Positions 39,397 through 48,041 of a stretch of 64,000 bases of DNA are shown in pieces. Below the pieces are notes generated by a model that had not been told where the DNA came from, ran no database searches, and saw only the letters and a list, made by a program, of their open reading frames with translations. The translations under genes and the position numbers were made by a program. Position 1 is the first letter of the stretch. Every line of letters starts with the position of its first letter. Source of the DNA: Lysinibacillus_B sp031181585 (GTDB lineage: Bacteria > Bacillota > Bacilli > Bacillales_A > Planococcaceae); contig NZ_CP154840.1 of NCBI RefSeq assembly GCF_047301505.1, positions 1,302,001-1,366,000 of the forward strand. The letters run 5' to 3'.

Positions 39397-40080
39397 GTGT
39401 ACGGCGATTATATAAAGTCTCCATTGCAGAAGAGTTATACGTATTTTAAAAATTATACGAAAAAATTAGGAGATGTAAAAACACCTCTTACGTATGAAGC
39501 AGCGACACCGCTAGGCAGCATAAAAGTGCCTAAGACAGTAAGTGAAATGGCACAGGACTTAAAGAAAGCCACTGTTCAGATGGCCAAGAAGCTGGATGAG
39601 AAGATTGGTGGTAAGGGTACGGGTAATCTTTCATATACACAAAAAGTAGATAAATATCAAGAAAGGACCCAGGCTATCCGTGATAATTTACCATCAAAAT
39701 ATAAGAAATATGGTAACGTTGCAGTAGCGGATGTTAATATTTCTGGACTTAAGTCAGAATTTAAAGCGCATAGTAGAATTCATAAAGAATATGAAGGTGG
39801 TTTTTCATATGTCATTGGTGAAGGTAAATTTCCAGCTAAGTCAGTTAACCATAAAGGAGAAACAGATGCACCAAATGCGTTCTTAAGAGCTAATGATACT
39901 GAACGTAAAATCCTTGAAGATATATCAAGGCAATTAGGCGATGATAAGACTGTTAAGGGAACAATTGATTTATTTACGGAGTTACCTGCTTGTGGAAGTT
40001 GTACAGATATAATTTTGCAGTTTAGAAAAGAATATCCGAATATCAAATTAAATGTATACTCGGGAGAATTTAAAGATTAG
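39397..40080 (+). CDS. 5'-truncated toxin with BURPS668_1122-type deaminase tip
   Basis: 227 codons. After the second LXG type's pre-toxin tail (SPLQKSYTYFKNYTKKLGDVKTPLTYEAATPLG) and linker GGKGTGN, the tip reads VNISGLKSEFKAHSRIH, NDTERKILEDISRQLGD and GTIDLFTELPACGSCTDIILQFRKEYPNIKLNVYSG. The Glu in TERKILE and PACGSC form the zinc-binding/catalytic pattern of nucleic-acid deaminase toxins of this family. Key residues look intact. No LXG domain remains and the start codon is poor, so it is probably a silent cassette. Confidence 0.78.
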   Translation: MYGDYIKSPLQKSYTYFKNYTKKLGDVKTPLTYEAATPLGSIKVPKTVSEMAQDLKKATVQMAKKLDEKIGGKGTGNLSYTQKVDKYQERTQAIRDNLPSKYKKYGNVAVADVNISGLKSEFKAHSRIHKEYEGGFSYVIGEGKFPAKSVNHKGETDAPNAFLRANDTERKILEDISRQLGDDKTVKGTIDLFTELPACGSCTDIILQFRKEYPNIKLNVYSGEFKD

Positions 40081-40099
40081 AAGGGAATGTATAAAATCA

Positions 40100-40447
40100 A
40101 TGTTGAGTAGTTATGAAGAGCTTAATCAATATGTCATAGAAGATTTTGATGAATTTTTAAATGAAGGTTTATCTATTTCACAAGTAACTGAAAAACTTCT
40201 TGAAGAATACTATAGGGGGATAGTGAATAGTAAGGTTGAGAAATTAGTTATATATTTAAGAATTGCACTTTTGAGTATTGAAAGAAATTATCTTCGTGAA
40301 GATATTAAAGCTGAGTTAATGAGTATGATAAATGAACTCGAATCAATACCTACTAAAGAGGAAGTAGGTTCTGAAAATACAAAACAAATTTTATTAGACA
40401 TCGAAAGATTTAAAAAGAAATCTAAGGATGTTAATAAAATTTTATAG
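40100..40447 (+). CDS. Immunity protein for the deaminase tip
   Basis: About 115 residues (MLSSYEELNQYVIEDFDEFLNEGLSISQVTEKLLEEYYRGIVNSK...), helical. GAAGGGA lies 14 bases before ATG 40,100; an upstream in-frame ATG at 40,052 inside the toxin has no ribosome binding site. Role from position only. Confidence 0.6.
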   Translation: MLSSYEELNQYVIEDFDEFLNEGLSISQVTEKLLEEYYRGIVNSKVEKLVIYLRIALLSIERNYLREDIKAELMSMINELESIPTKEEVGSENTKQILLDIERFKKKSKDVNKIL

Positions 40448-40961
40448 TAAGGAAAAATTAGAATTAGTTGAGGTAATAAACAATGCGGTGTTTAAAATTA
40501 TGATATCATGAAGGCAGTGTGAGTATTACTAAACAATAAAAAGCGTGAGAAGTAAGCAATATGACATTTTACACAGTGAGGGTAGTAAGACCAGGAAATA
40601 GTAACAAACAAATGATACTGCCAATGCTCGTGGCGATAAATACAAGGTATAATATGACAGAGTCATTTAAAACTTGTTTACGGTTAAAGATTCCTTGAAT
40701 TTGAAATAATAACTCATGAAGGCTAGACCATCAAGGAGTCCTATTTTAACAATAAAGCAATAAGAGCGAGAATAGGCGAGATGACATTTTACTTACAAGG
40801 GCCACTTATGGATGGTATTAGTAACAACACACGAGATTAAACATGCTAAAGGGTTTAAACGTTACACTTGCCAAGTAGTATAAAAGATGTCATACTGTCG
40901 ATATAAAATTACTTATAAAACTTTCAAATATATTAATAAACTTAGAAAATTTATAAACTTA
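40448..40961 (+). repeat. Two tandem degenerate copies of the post-terminator repeat
   Basis: Copy a (about 40,505-40,640) and copy b (about 40,715-40,850) both show CATGAAGGC and GATGACATTTTAC. Copy a is nearly identical with 24,630-24,770 over CAATGATACTGCCAATGCTC and neighbouring bases. No gene. Confidence 0.55.
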
Positions 40962-41000
40962 AAGCACTTGATTGTCTATAACAGGCGACAAGTGCTTTTT
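40962..41000 (+). terminator. CACTTG...CAAGTG hairpin terminator
   Basis: AAGCACTTG / CAAGTGCTT arms and T run. The next ~90 bases resemble 33,480-33,580 and diverge just before the Rep-like gene, suggesting an insertion boundary near 41,090. Confidence 0.65.
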
Positions 41001-41102
41001 CGTATTTCTATATTCATAGATAGAGAAGATGATGATTATTTAATTAGTGTACTAAGTGTTAAATTTTATACAAGTACTAGCATACAAGGGGAGGAGCAGG
41101 CA

Positions 41103-41924
41103 ATGGAAATAGAGGTTTCGATAGATAAGTTTGTTATAGATTATAAGGATGTACCACATTCAGCATTTTTACGTGTTTATATGGTGGGGGTGCAGAAATA
41201 TAAAGTGAAAATGAAGATTTATAGTGGAACATATAGCTATGAACTGCACATGCGGAAAAGTGACGATGTATACATTCATTTATATTTTAAAAACTTTAGA
41301 GAAACAGAAGGTCACTTACATACCCTAAGGATTGAGACAAGGCCAGAGCATTACTCACATTTCAAAGAAATACTAGAGAGGATAGGAATACGAGCAAGCC
41401 GAGTAGAATTTGTAAGCTGTGATGTAGCGTATGATATACAAACGGGCTTGGAAAATATAGTGGTGATACCGACAGACGCACGGAGGAATATGACACACTT
41501 TGATACAACACGGTATTTTGGTAGAAGTGACCAACGTAAACGGAATGGTTTCTGTAGGGTTTATGATAAACGACTAGAACTAGCAAGGAATAAAGGAATT
41601 TATTTAGCACATGAATTAAGCCGAATAGAAGTGGTGTACAAGGTAAATGAGCAAGTACTGCTTAAAGACCTCATGAAACATCCACCAAAACAGAATGAAC
41701 ACTATTTTGCGGCGGTGGTCATAGATGGGGAAGAATTTAAGAAAAAACAACAAGAACGGGTAGCTAGCATGCGAGATGGAAGAGATATGTATACACAGTA
41801 TATACGGAGGGAAATAAAAAAGACCCTTACGAATCAGTATCGATTGGACTTCGATGAATTAGCAAGGGTGGAGTGGAAAAGATTGATAGAAGAACCAAGT
41901 TCAATTGTTCTTCGAGTAAGTTAA
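41103..41924 (+). CDS. Replication-initiation-like (Rep_trans-type) protein
   Basis: 273 residues from ATG 41,103, behind GGGGAGGAG. The blocks HTLRIETRPEHYSHFKEIL, RVEFVSCDVAYDIQTG, GFCRVYDKRLELARNKGIYLAHELSRIEVVYKV resemble replication initiation proteins of small plasmids or integrative elements (YDK...L-S-R-I-E pattern). No membrane segment. If correct, unit 3 carries, or has captured, plasmid-type replication. The 3' end overlaps the convergent XRE gene by four bases. Confidence 0.45.
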   Translation: MEIEVSIDKFVIDYKDVPHSAFLRVYMVGVQKYKVKMKIYSGTYSYELHMRKSDDVYIHLYFKNFRETEGHLHTLRIETRPEHYSHFKEILERIGIRASRVEFVSCDVAYDIQTGLENIVVIPTDARRNMTHFDTTRYFGRSDQRKRNGFCRVYDKRLELARNKGIYLAHELSRIEVVYKVNEQVLLKDLMKHPPKQNEHYFAAVVIDGEEFKKKQQERVASMRDGRDMYTQYIRREIKKTLTNQYRLDFDELARVEWKRLIEEPSSIVLRVS

Positions 41925-42136
41925 TCGTTTATCTCCAATACAAGTAGGTCTTGGATCGAGACGTGTAATGTGTCGCACAAAGCTGAAAGAGTACTTAGAT
42001 GCAGACGTTGTATGGGCTGAGTACATAAATCATTGACGGTATTAGGACGCAATGAGGCTTGCTTGGCAAGTTGCCGACGGCTCATTTGTTTTTCAATTAA
42101 AATTTCATTGAGACGTAGACGAATAGTAGAAGACAT
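41921..42136 (-). CDS. XRE/Cro-type regulator of mobile unit 3
   Basis: 71 residues, about 75% identical to the unit 1 regulator (IRLRLNEILIEKQMSRRQLAKQASLRPNTVNDLC). Divergent from the recombinase with the same inverted repeats between them. Confidence 0.8.
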   Translation of the reverse strand: MSSTIRLRLNEILIEKQMSRRQLAKQASLRPNTVNDLCTQPIQRLHLSTLSALCDTLHVSIQDLLVLEIND

Positions 42137-42182
42137 AATAAAAACACCACCTCTTTTTTGGATTGTAACGGTTACTTATAGT

Positions 42183-42250
42183 GTACGACCCTACTAGAGA
42201 AAAAACGACTGTAAAATAAAGGGTTGTGCAGAATTTGGGTAAGGTCGTAC
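42183..42250. promoter_or_regulatory. GTACGACC / GGTCGTAC spaced inverted repeat, unit 3
   Basis: Octamers at 42,183 and 42,243, the same 60-base offset as in unit 1. Confidence 0.55.
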
Positions 42251-42305
42251 AGTATGTTGTAACGGATAGACGTTACACACAAGTTATCCGCAAAAAACGG
42301 GTAAG

Positions 42306-42333
42306 CGTTACAGGGACTTTAATTGCTGTAACG
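42306..42333 (+). promoter_or_regulatory. CGTTAC-N16-GTAACG inverted repeat, unit 3
   Basis: Identical hexamers and spacing to units 1 and 2, ending at GGGAGGGG before the recombinase ATG. Confidence 0.6.
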
Positions 42334-42344
42334 GGAGGGGCATT

Positions 42345-43127
42345 ATGAAAGAAAAAGTAGTTGGTTATGTACGAGTTTCAACAAAAGGGCAAGTACGTGA
42401 AGGATATAGCTTAGCGTATCAAGTAGAAGAAATTGAGAGGTATTGTGACGAAAATAAGCTACAACTGCTTCACATATATGAGGATAGAGGACTCAGCGGA
42501 GCGACAGTTGATGAAGATGGATTAACTATTGAGCGAGAAGGCTTGCAAGAGCTATTGGCAGATATAGAATATCATCAAGTGAGCCAAGTAATTGTATTAA
42601 ATACGTCTCGTTTGTGGCGCTCTGATATGGCAAAAGTATTGATACAACGAGAGTTGAAAAAATATAACGCAGATGTGAAAGCGATTGAGCAGCCAAATTA
42701 CAGCATCTACACACATGAACCAAATGATTTTTTAGTGAATGGGATGTTGGAGCTATTAGACCAATATCAACGATTAGAGATTGCATTGAAACTAAGTAGG
42801 GGCAGAAAGAAAAAAGCTGAACAAGGTGGCTATGCAGGTGGCGGTGTCATGTTTGGTTATACAGTACAGAAAGGGCGAAAAGTATTAGAAGTGGATACAG
42901 AGAAAGCGATCGTTGTACGGAGGCTATTTGAATTAAGACATTTTTTTTAACATTGGTCACTATCTCAATTGGCAGAACAGCTTAACATGGAAGGCTATCA
43001 AACAGAGAAAGGAAAACGATTTACAAAAGTACAAGTGAAGCGCATTTTAGACCGTGAGAGCTTTTATCGGGGGATTTATACATATGGACAAATACAAGCA
43101 AATGGGCAACACCCTGCAATAATTTGA
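42345..43127 (+). pseudogene. Serine recombinase of unit 3, interrupted by an in-frame TAA
   Basis: Close to the unit 1 enzyme, with active-site residues kept (GYVRVSTKGQ, LNTSRLWRSD). At 42,948-42,950 a TAA stands within RHFF-stop-HWSLSQLAEQL, where unit 1 has HLYPHWS. The frame then continues without shift to TGA at 43,125 (GQHPAII). The stop removes the DNA-binding end. Confidence 0.85.
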
Positions 43128-43177
43128 AGGGCTACTTAAAAAAGGTGCTCATTTACTTATATATCTTCATATAACGG

Positions 43178-43250
43178 TGAAAATGGATAGGCTTTCGTAC
43201 CAATGCGCACCAGTTGGTGAACGCTCGAACTAAGGTTGCTGGCATTTTCA
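43178..43250 (+). ncRNA. Candidate IS110 bridge-like structured RNA, copy 3
   Basis: 73 bases; inner hairpin GCGCACC-AGTT-GGTGAACGC is perfectly paired. Same invariant 5' segment and CGTACC as copies 1 and 2. Confidence 0.5.
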
Positions 43251-43275
43251 TTCCATTGAATAGGAGGATAAGTTA

Positions 43276-44514
43276 ATGCACGAACGACAGAAACATTTTT
43301 ATGTGGGAGTAGACTTACATAAACATCCTCATGTGGCAGTGATTATTAATTGTTGGCGAGAGAAGCTTGATGAAATAAAGGTTGAAAATAAACCGTCCGC
43401 TTTTTCAACATGTTTACTAGATATTGATAAACTGACAGAAGAAGGGTTGACACCTGTATTTGGCTTAGAAGATGTGGGTGGTTACGGTCGAGCACTGGCA
43501 CAATATCTAACTGACCATGGACAAGTTGTAAAAGAAGTAAATCCAGCACTTTCATACGCTGAACGAAAAAGCCGCATGACCACACAAAAAAGTGACAGTT
43601 GGGATGCGAATTGTGTGGCGCGCATATTGGTAAATAAACTTGACCAATTGCCAGACGCAAAGCCACATGATTTATTTTGCTCAATACGATAACTGGTCAC
43701 TAGAAGAAATGCATTGGTGAAAGCACAAGGTGCTTTGAAGAACCAACTTCACATTCAATTGAACCACCATTATCCAGGCTATAAGAAGTTTTTCTCAGAG
43801 GTGGATGGAAAAACAGCACTAGCATTTTGGGAAAAGTACCCTTCACCATCTTGCTTAGAGGGTGTGAGTGTAAAACAGTTGACTACCTTTTTATTAGAAG
43901 TGAGTAATAATACGTGTTCGGTGAAAAAAGCAAACGAAATATTGAAGCTAGTAAAAGAGGATGGGAATACAACAAAAGAATATCAAGAAACACGAAATTT
44001 TTTGGTAGAAAGCATTTTGCGCCATATTTTATTTGGAAAGCAGGAAATAGGCAAGGTGGAAAGAGAATTAAAAGAGTTAATGAGCTTACTAGACTTTCAC
44101 CTAGACTCTATGCCAGGAATTGACCTTGTGAGAGCTTCCGCATTAATTGCCGAGATAGGTGATGTAAGGCGCTTTCCTAATGCCAATAAATTAGCACGAT
44201 TTGCGGGCATTGCGCCTGTTTACTTTGGTTCTGGTGGGAAAGGAAGGGAACAAAAAAGCAAGCAGGGAAATCGGGCGCTACACGCTTTATTTTACAACTT
44301 AGCCGTACAGCAAGTACAGGTGGTAAAAGGAAGTAAGCTGCCAAGAAATCCAGTATTCCATGCATACTATCAACGGAAGCTAAAAGAAGGCAAAACAAAG
44401 GGACAAGCATTAGTTTGTATCATGAGAACGCTTGTAAACATTATTTACGGCATGATGAAGCACAAAACAGCCTATAAATTGCCGATAATAAAAGAGGAAG
44501 AAGTAGTAGTTTAA
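43276..44514 (+). pseudogene. IS110-family transposase of unit 3, interrupted by an in-frame TAA
   Basis: The TAA at 43,690-43,692 is at the same codon and in the same context as in unit 2. From about 43,325 to 44,205 the DNA is almost identical to unit 2 (I saw two differences in the first 370 bases). Outside that tract it diverges, so the middle was copied from or to unit 2 by gene conversion. Catalytic motifs are otherwise kept. Confidence 0.9.
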
Positions 44515-44567
44515 TAAGGTTGAAGATAGATGTTTTTTTATTAGTGGATTTTAAGATTACAACATAG

Positions 44568-44885
44568 GGTACGGGTAATGCTTTAAAGAGTATTAGAGGT
44601 TTAGATGATATATTAGATGACCCAAGTAAGTTAAAAGGAGTTAAGCCTGATGAGCTTCATAAATATCTAAAAGATAATGGATATAATCCACAACCACTAA
44701 GTGGAGGTTCATTAAAAGGAAAGACTTTTGAAGTTGGTGGTGGATTTAAGGTTAATTGGGGTGGTGACAGGATATTACAATATCATCCTGGGAGTAGACA
44801 CCATGGTGGAGTTCCATATTGGAAGTTATCTTCAGGTAAAACTGGAACAAATCGTTATGACATGCAAGGGAATTTTATTAAATAA
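44568..44885 (+). pseudogene. Orphan toxin tip after unit 3
   Basis: Reads from the linker GTGNALKSIRGLDDILDD to GGFKVNWGGDRILQYHPGSRHHGGVPYWKLSS and NRYDMQGNFIK. No start codon near the front and a TAG from the element end just before. The G-x-R-H-H-G-G-x-x-Y-W-K motif recurs at the end of several secreted bacterial toxins by recall; activity not assigned. The gene behind it is its likely immunity gene. Confidence 0.7.
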
Positions 44886-44902
44886 TTCATAAGGATGAGA
44901 TT

Positions 44903-45175
44903 ATGGAACTAAAGAAAAAAATCGAAGAGATATTTCAGGAATTGAGTTTTGAAAAAGTTAGTGTGAATGGTATCCCACTATTTTCACAGGGTGGCATTTA
45001 TTATAAAGTAACCTTTGTTAAAGGATTAAAATCGTACGTTATCGAATTTGCCAATAGTTATAATGAAGCGGTTAATAATGTTTTTGAAGATGGTGACCTA
45101 TATCCGATTTCAATGAGTGAAGATGAATTAATTGATAAACTACGTGATGACTTAATTAATTATTATATTAATTAG
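44903..45175 (+). CDS. Immunity protein for the 44.7-kb tip
   Basis: 90 residues, ATG with AAGGATGAG. Acidic, alpha/beta (MELKKKIEEIFQELSFEKVSVNGIPLFSQGGIYYKVTF). Fourteen bases separate the ribosome binding site from the tip stop. Family not recognised. Confidence 0.68.
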   Translation: MELKKKIEEIFQELSFEKVSVNGIPLFSQGGIYYKVTFVKGLKSYVIEFANSYNEAVNNVFEDGDLYPISMSEDELIDKLRDDLINYYIN

Positions 45176-45188
45176 TATTTTTATTTGA

Positions 45189-45225
45189 CCTTGATTGGCT
45201 CCCAAGCCTTTCAAGGTCTATTTTT
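45189..45225 (+). terminator. Array terminator 4
   Basis: CCTTGATTGGCT...AGCCTTTCAAGG with TATTTTT, 13 bases after the immunity stop. The ~85 bases after it (GCTACCCAGT...TTTTTACGAAT) recur after terminator 52,385. Confidence 0.85.
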
Positions 45226-45386
45226 ATTAGTAGGGCTACCCAGTGACGAATAGTTCATTTTTTTATGCAGAGAATATGGGTCACCTATGTAAAACGTAGA
45301 TTATATTTTTACGAATTATGTAGTACGTGCAATGTCTTTGAAATGTATGCTTGATTTACTATCTATTTTGTTAAACAAAAAACCAG

Positions 45387-45879
45387 ATGCTGTTGATGAT
45401 GTGAAGAGCACAGGAAAGGCTGTTGATAAGGGGAAGGGTAAAGTTGGGAGATTTACCGAAGAACAAATCCAACAAATTTTAAAAGAAACAGCTAATGGGG
45501 TAAAGATCCATCCACTTAGACAGGCATATGAAAAAGAAGTAGCAGGCTTGGCTCAGAAAGCTGAGGAACTATTAAAGCAAGGAAGATCCGAAGCAGAAAT
45601 CGCACAAATAATGAATCAAGCTAGAAGAGATATTGGTGTACAGTATAATAATGTTACCCCAGAACGTTTAAGGGAATACATTTACGAAGTAAACAAAGGG
45701 AGGTACGGAGATCCACTTGGCCTACCTACGAGTATTTAAAGGCAAACGGAAAAACAGACGCTCAAATTATACAGTCTGCCTCTAGACCAAATCCTGATGT
45801 GGACAAATTGCTTTCGAGTTTTGAAAAATGGTTAAAGGAGCAGAGAAAAAATGAATGTAATAGAATTGAAAAAATATGA
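45387..45879 (+). pseudogene. Truncated LXG fragment with a frameshifted tip
   Basis: Homology to the main gene begins at DAVDDVKSTGKAVDKG; the linker is degenerate (GKGKVGRF). The tip is FTEEQIQQILKETANGVKIHPLRQAYEKEV...IMNQARRDIGVQYNNVTPERLREYIYEVNKGRYGDPLG. A one-base change near 45,722 shifts it; the other frame continues PTYEYLKANGKTDAQIIQSASRPNPDVDKLLSSFEKWL. That full pattern is seen at the ends of Rhs/LXG-type toxins by recall. The restored frame would overlap the immunity start. Confidence 0.7.
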
Positions 45880-46252
45880 TGAAGCCGAGTACTGTGAATT
45901 AGAACTTTCAACTGGAAAGAAAATATTTGCAAAGTACAAAAAAGCCCCAGGATTTACAGGGTTGTATTTTAAGGATGATCAAAGTTTTTTTGCGATTTAC
46001 CCAACAAAGACAGGTCCGCAAATTTATTTTGAAGGTAAGCAGTTGTCAATTAACAAAAATTTATTGATTTCATTAATTAAAAATGGTAAGAGACGTAAGT
46101 TTGTCATTGATGATTATAATATCGAAATAAATTATACGGAGTCTCCATATATTGGATTGGATATGTGGTCTGATGAAATTGATGTAGACTTATTTTATAT
46201 GATAGAACAATCATATAAAAATGACGATTTTTATGAAAGATATACCTTGTGA
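45851..46252 (+). CDS. Immunity protein for the 45.6-kb tip
   Basis: 133 residues, ATG 45,851 behind AAAGGAG. Mixed beta-rich sequence (NVIELKKYDEAEYCELELSTGKKIFAKYKK...). Its 5' end lies inside the 3' end of the ancestral toxin frame, so the two were translationally coupled. Intact. Confidence 0.68.
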   Translation: MNVIELKKYDEAEYCELELSTGKKIFAKYKKAPGFTGLYFKDDQSFFAIYPTKTGPQIYFEGKQLSINKNLLISLIKNGKRRKFVIDDYNIEINYTESPYIGLDMWSDEIDVDLFYMIEQSYKNDDFYERYTL

Positions 46253-46402
46253 GTTTTTGATATGTAATCTATTTTCGCTGGTTAAACGGTGGGCTAGTGC
46301 CAAATTAACCTAACACTAAACCAATAACACAGTTAAGCCATATGATACCCGCATAATGATTTCATCAATTCGTTGTACACACAGAGACGCTTGAATATTG
46401 TA

Positions 46403-46450
46403 AAAAACAGGTTGATTATGGTCAGATGATACCATGATTGACCTGTTTTT
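46403..46450 (+). terminator. Rho-independent terminator
   Basis: AAAACAGGT...ATGGT / ACCAT...ACCTGTTTTT hairpin about 150 bases after the immunity gene. Confidence 0.75.
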
Positions 46451-46526
46451 GTATCTTCTTTTTTCACATTATTTAAAATATTTGCAACTTTAAACATGGA
46501 TGACCCGATAGTTATAGTGGGCGGTC

Positions 46527-46796
46527 AATAGTGGCGTAAAGGATAATGCTAATGATGTTGTTGCCGTAACAAAAAACGTAGAACTTATGAATGAGCCATT
46601 GATTGTTAAAGCGCTAGATGAAATTCAAGGAATGTATGATAACTTATTCGAGGATAACGAAGTGAATTTTGGATTTAAAGGTTTTGCACAGGAACAAGAT
46701 AGAGAGCATTTTCTACGTTTAGTTAGCGAAACCGCCAACTCCATTGAAAACAAATTAAGCGATAATTATAAGGTCGAAAACAGAATAATTCTTTGA
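46527..46796 (+). pseudogene. Fragment of an immunity-like gene
   Basis: The frame is open from VNSGVKDNANDVVAVTKNVELMNEPLIVKALDEIQGMYDNLF to the TGA at 46,796; ATG 46,587 has no good ribosome binding site. Acidic, helical. Followed by an array terminator, as immunity genes are. The 5' part appears lost. Confidence 0.45.
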
Positions 46797-46806
46797 GAGT
46801 TTATTA

Positions 46807-46839
46807 CCTTGACTGGCTATATGCCTTTCAAGGTTTTTT
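46807..46839 (+). terminator. Array terminator 5
   Basis: CCTTGACTGGCT...GCCTTTCAAGG with TTTTTT, 11 bases after the fragment's stop. Confidence 0.88.
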
Positions 46840-46899
46840 CTTAACTCAAAGAAGTTTGTGGTTAAAAAGTTATCTGATATTTGATTCGAGAGCTCATGA

Positions 46900-46990
46900 A
46901 GGCTGGGCCATCAAGAAGTACTATGTAAACAGCGGTCTAGGAAGAAAAGTGTGAGAATTAGGCGAGATGACATTTTACATGCAGGAGGTA
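46900..46990 (+). repeat. Post-terminator repeat joined to an LXG fragment
   Basis: GCTCATGAAGGCTGGGCCATC and GCGAGATGACATTTTACATG, followed by AGGAGGTAGTTTTCG and the LXG homology. The same junction is at 50,020-50,110. Here one extra T after GTAGTTTT breaks the frame that is open at 50.1 kb. Confidence 0.55.
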
Positions 46991-47000
46991 GTTTTCGAAG

Positions 47001-47660
47001 GAAGGGATTACCTATGAAGGTATGCGGAAGGTGCTGGGCGGTAATGGCCAGAGTACACCGGACAGGCTTGCGCCATATGCCATGGCCGCGTATGATTTCT
47101 TTACAGAGGATATTAAACCTATACTGGATTCGGAGAATACCGCAGTTGAAAAATCAATGGTTATCTGGTTCACCTTCTTTAAGCATACGAAGCTATTGGA
47201 TAAGGCAGGGGACGTTGCAGGTGCTGCGGGGGATGCAGGTAAGGCGGTAGATAAGGGTACGGGTAATGTTCAAACTGGAGGTCGTAATAACCTCTCAGTA
47301 GATGAATATTTCCGTCAAGAAGCTGAAGCATCGAAAATGTATGATAGTATAAGAGCATCAACTTCAGATGTTCAGGCGATTTCAAAGAACACAGGAATTT
47401 CAGAAATTCGAATTCAACGCATCAAAGACCATGTATTTAATAATGAACATATCAAGTCAAGTGGAAATGGAAGGTTTGACCCTGATTATGAAATTGCTCA
47501 AGCATGGACTAGATTACAGCAAGGCACTTACAACTCGAAAGACATTGATTTATTGAATCATGAATTGTTTGAGTCAAGGTTTGAAGGTATATTTAAGACA
47601 AACTATGAAACTGCTCACGACGCTGCTATTAGGTCAGGTCGTCTGTGGGAAATAGATTAG
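47001..47660 (+). CDS. 5'-truncated LXG-family toxin with a HELFE-motif tip
   Basis: The usable frame begins in KEGITYEGMRKVLGGNG (ATG 47,022), followed by the pre-toxin block and linker VDKGTGN. The tip reads YFRQEAEASKMYDSIRASTSDVQAISKNTGISEIRIQRIKDHVF...RFDPDYEIAQAWTRLQQG...LLNHELFESRFEGIFKTNYETAHDAA. The tip is a widespread one in Bacillales toxins by recall; its H-E-L-F-E could be catalytic or metal-binding, not proven. No LXG domain; a donor cassette. Confidence 0.7.
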   Translation, partial: EGITYEGMRKVLGGNGQSTPDRLAPYAMAAYDFFTEDIKPILDSENTAVEKSMVIWFTFFKHTKLLDKAGDVAGAAGDAGKAVDKGTGNVQTGGRNNLSVDEYFRQEAEASKMYDSIRASTSDVQAISKNTGISEIRIQRIKDHVFNNEHIKSSGNGRFDPDYEIAQAWTRLQQGTYNSKDIDLLNHELFESRFEGIFKTNYETAHDAAIRSGRLWEID

Positions 47661-47672
47661 AGGTGATTATAA

Positions 47673-47924
47673 ATGGGAGCTTTTGTTTTACTCTTGAAAG
47701 ACTACGAGGATGAATCAGTTGTGATTTATAGATTCGGTCCAAAAGAAGAGATAATGGGAAAGATTGAATTAAACAAAGAAACTAGAATGTTCTCCGAATT
47801 AGAACCGATTAACAACCCAAATCATTCAAGTCAATTTTACTTCGATAGAGCGGCTCAAAGAATGGCAAGATTTCTAGTTAAGGAAGGCGGTGTATTTCCT
47901 GAGAAAATGACATTTGAATCCTAA
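47673..47924 (+). CDS. Immunity protein for the 47.5-kb tip
   Basis: 83 residues, ATG 47,673 behind AGAGGTG. Short, mixed alpha/beta (GAFVLLLKDYEDESVVIYRFGPKEEIMGKIELNK). Homologues of this size often follow the same tip, by recall. Intact. Confidence 0.7.
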   Translation: MGAFVLLLKDYEDESVVIYRFGPKEEIMGKIELNKETRMFSELEPINNPNHSSQFYFDRAAQRMARFLVKEGGVFPEKMTFES

Positions 47925-47934
47925 GGAGTTTAAA

Positions 47935-47957
47935 CCTTGATTGGCTTTATGCCTTTC
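47935..47957 (+). terminator. Array terminator 6, cut by an IS3-family element
   Basis: CCTTGATTGGCTTTATGCCTTTC is the 5' arm and loop; the CAAGG arm and T run are missing because the IS begins at 47,958. Confidence 0.8.
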
Positions 47958-48041
47958 TGATATTATCCCCTTTAAGTAGACAATGTTAAAAAACCTACAG
48001 TACGCTGTAGATAAACATTTTACTTAAAGGGGATTTTCTCT

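Larger units (their letters stand above)
41103..44566 (+). mobile_element. Compound mobile unit 3: Rep-like gene, XRE regulator, recombinase, RNA candidate, IS110-family transposase
   Basis: Same core as units 1 and 2. Right end ATTTTAAGATTACAACATA is followed by GGGTACGGGTAAT of the toxin linker. The left limit is taken at the Rep-like gene because homology to array DNA stops near 41,090; this is an estimate. Both recombinase and transposase contain in-frame stops. Confidence 0.65.
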
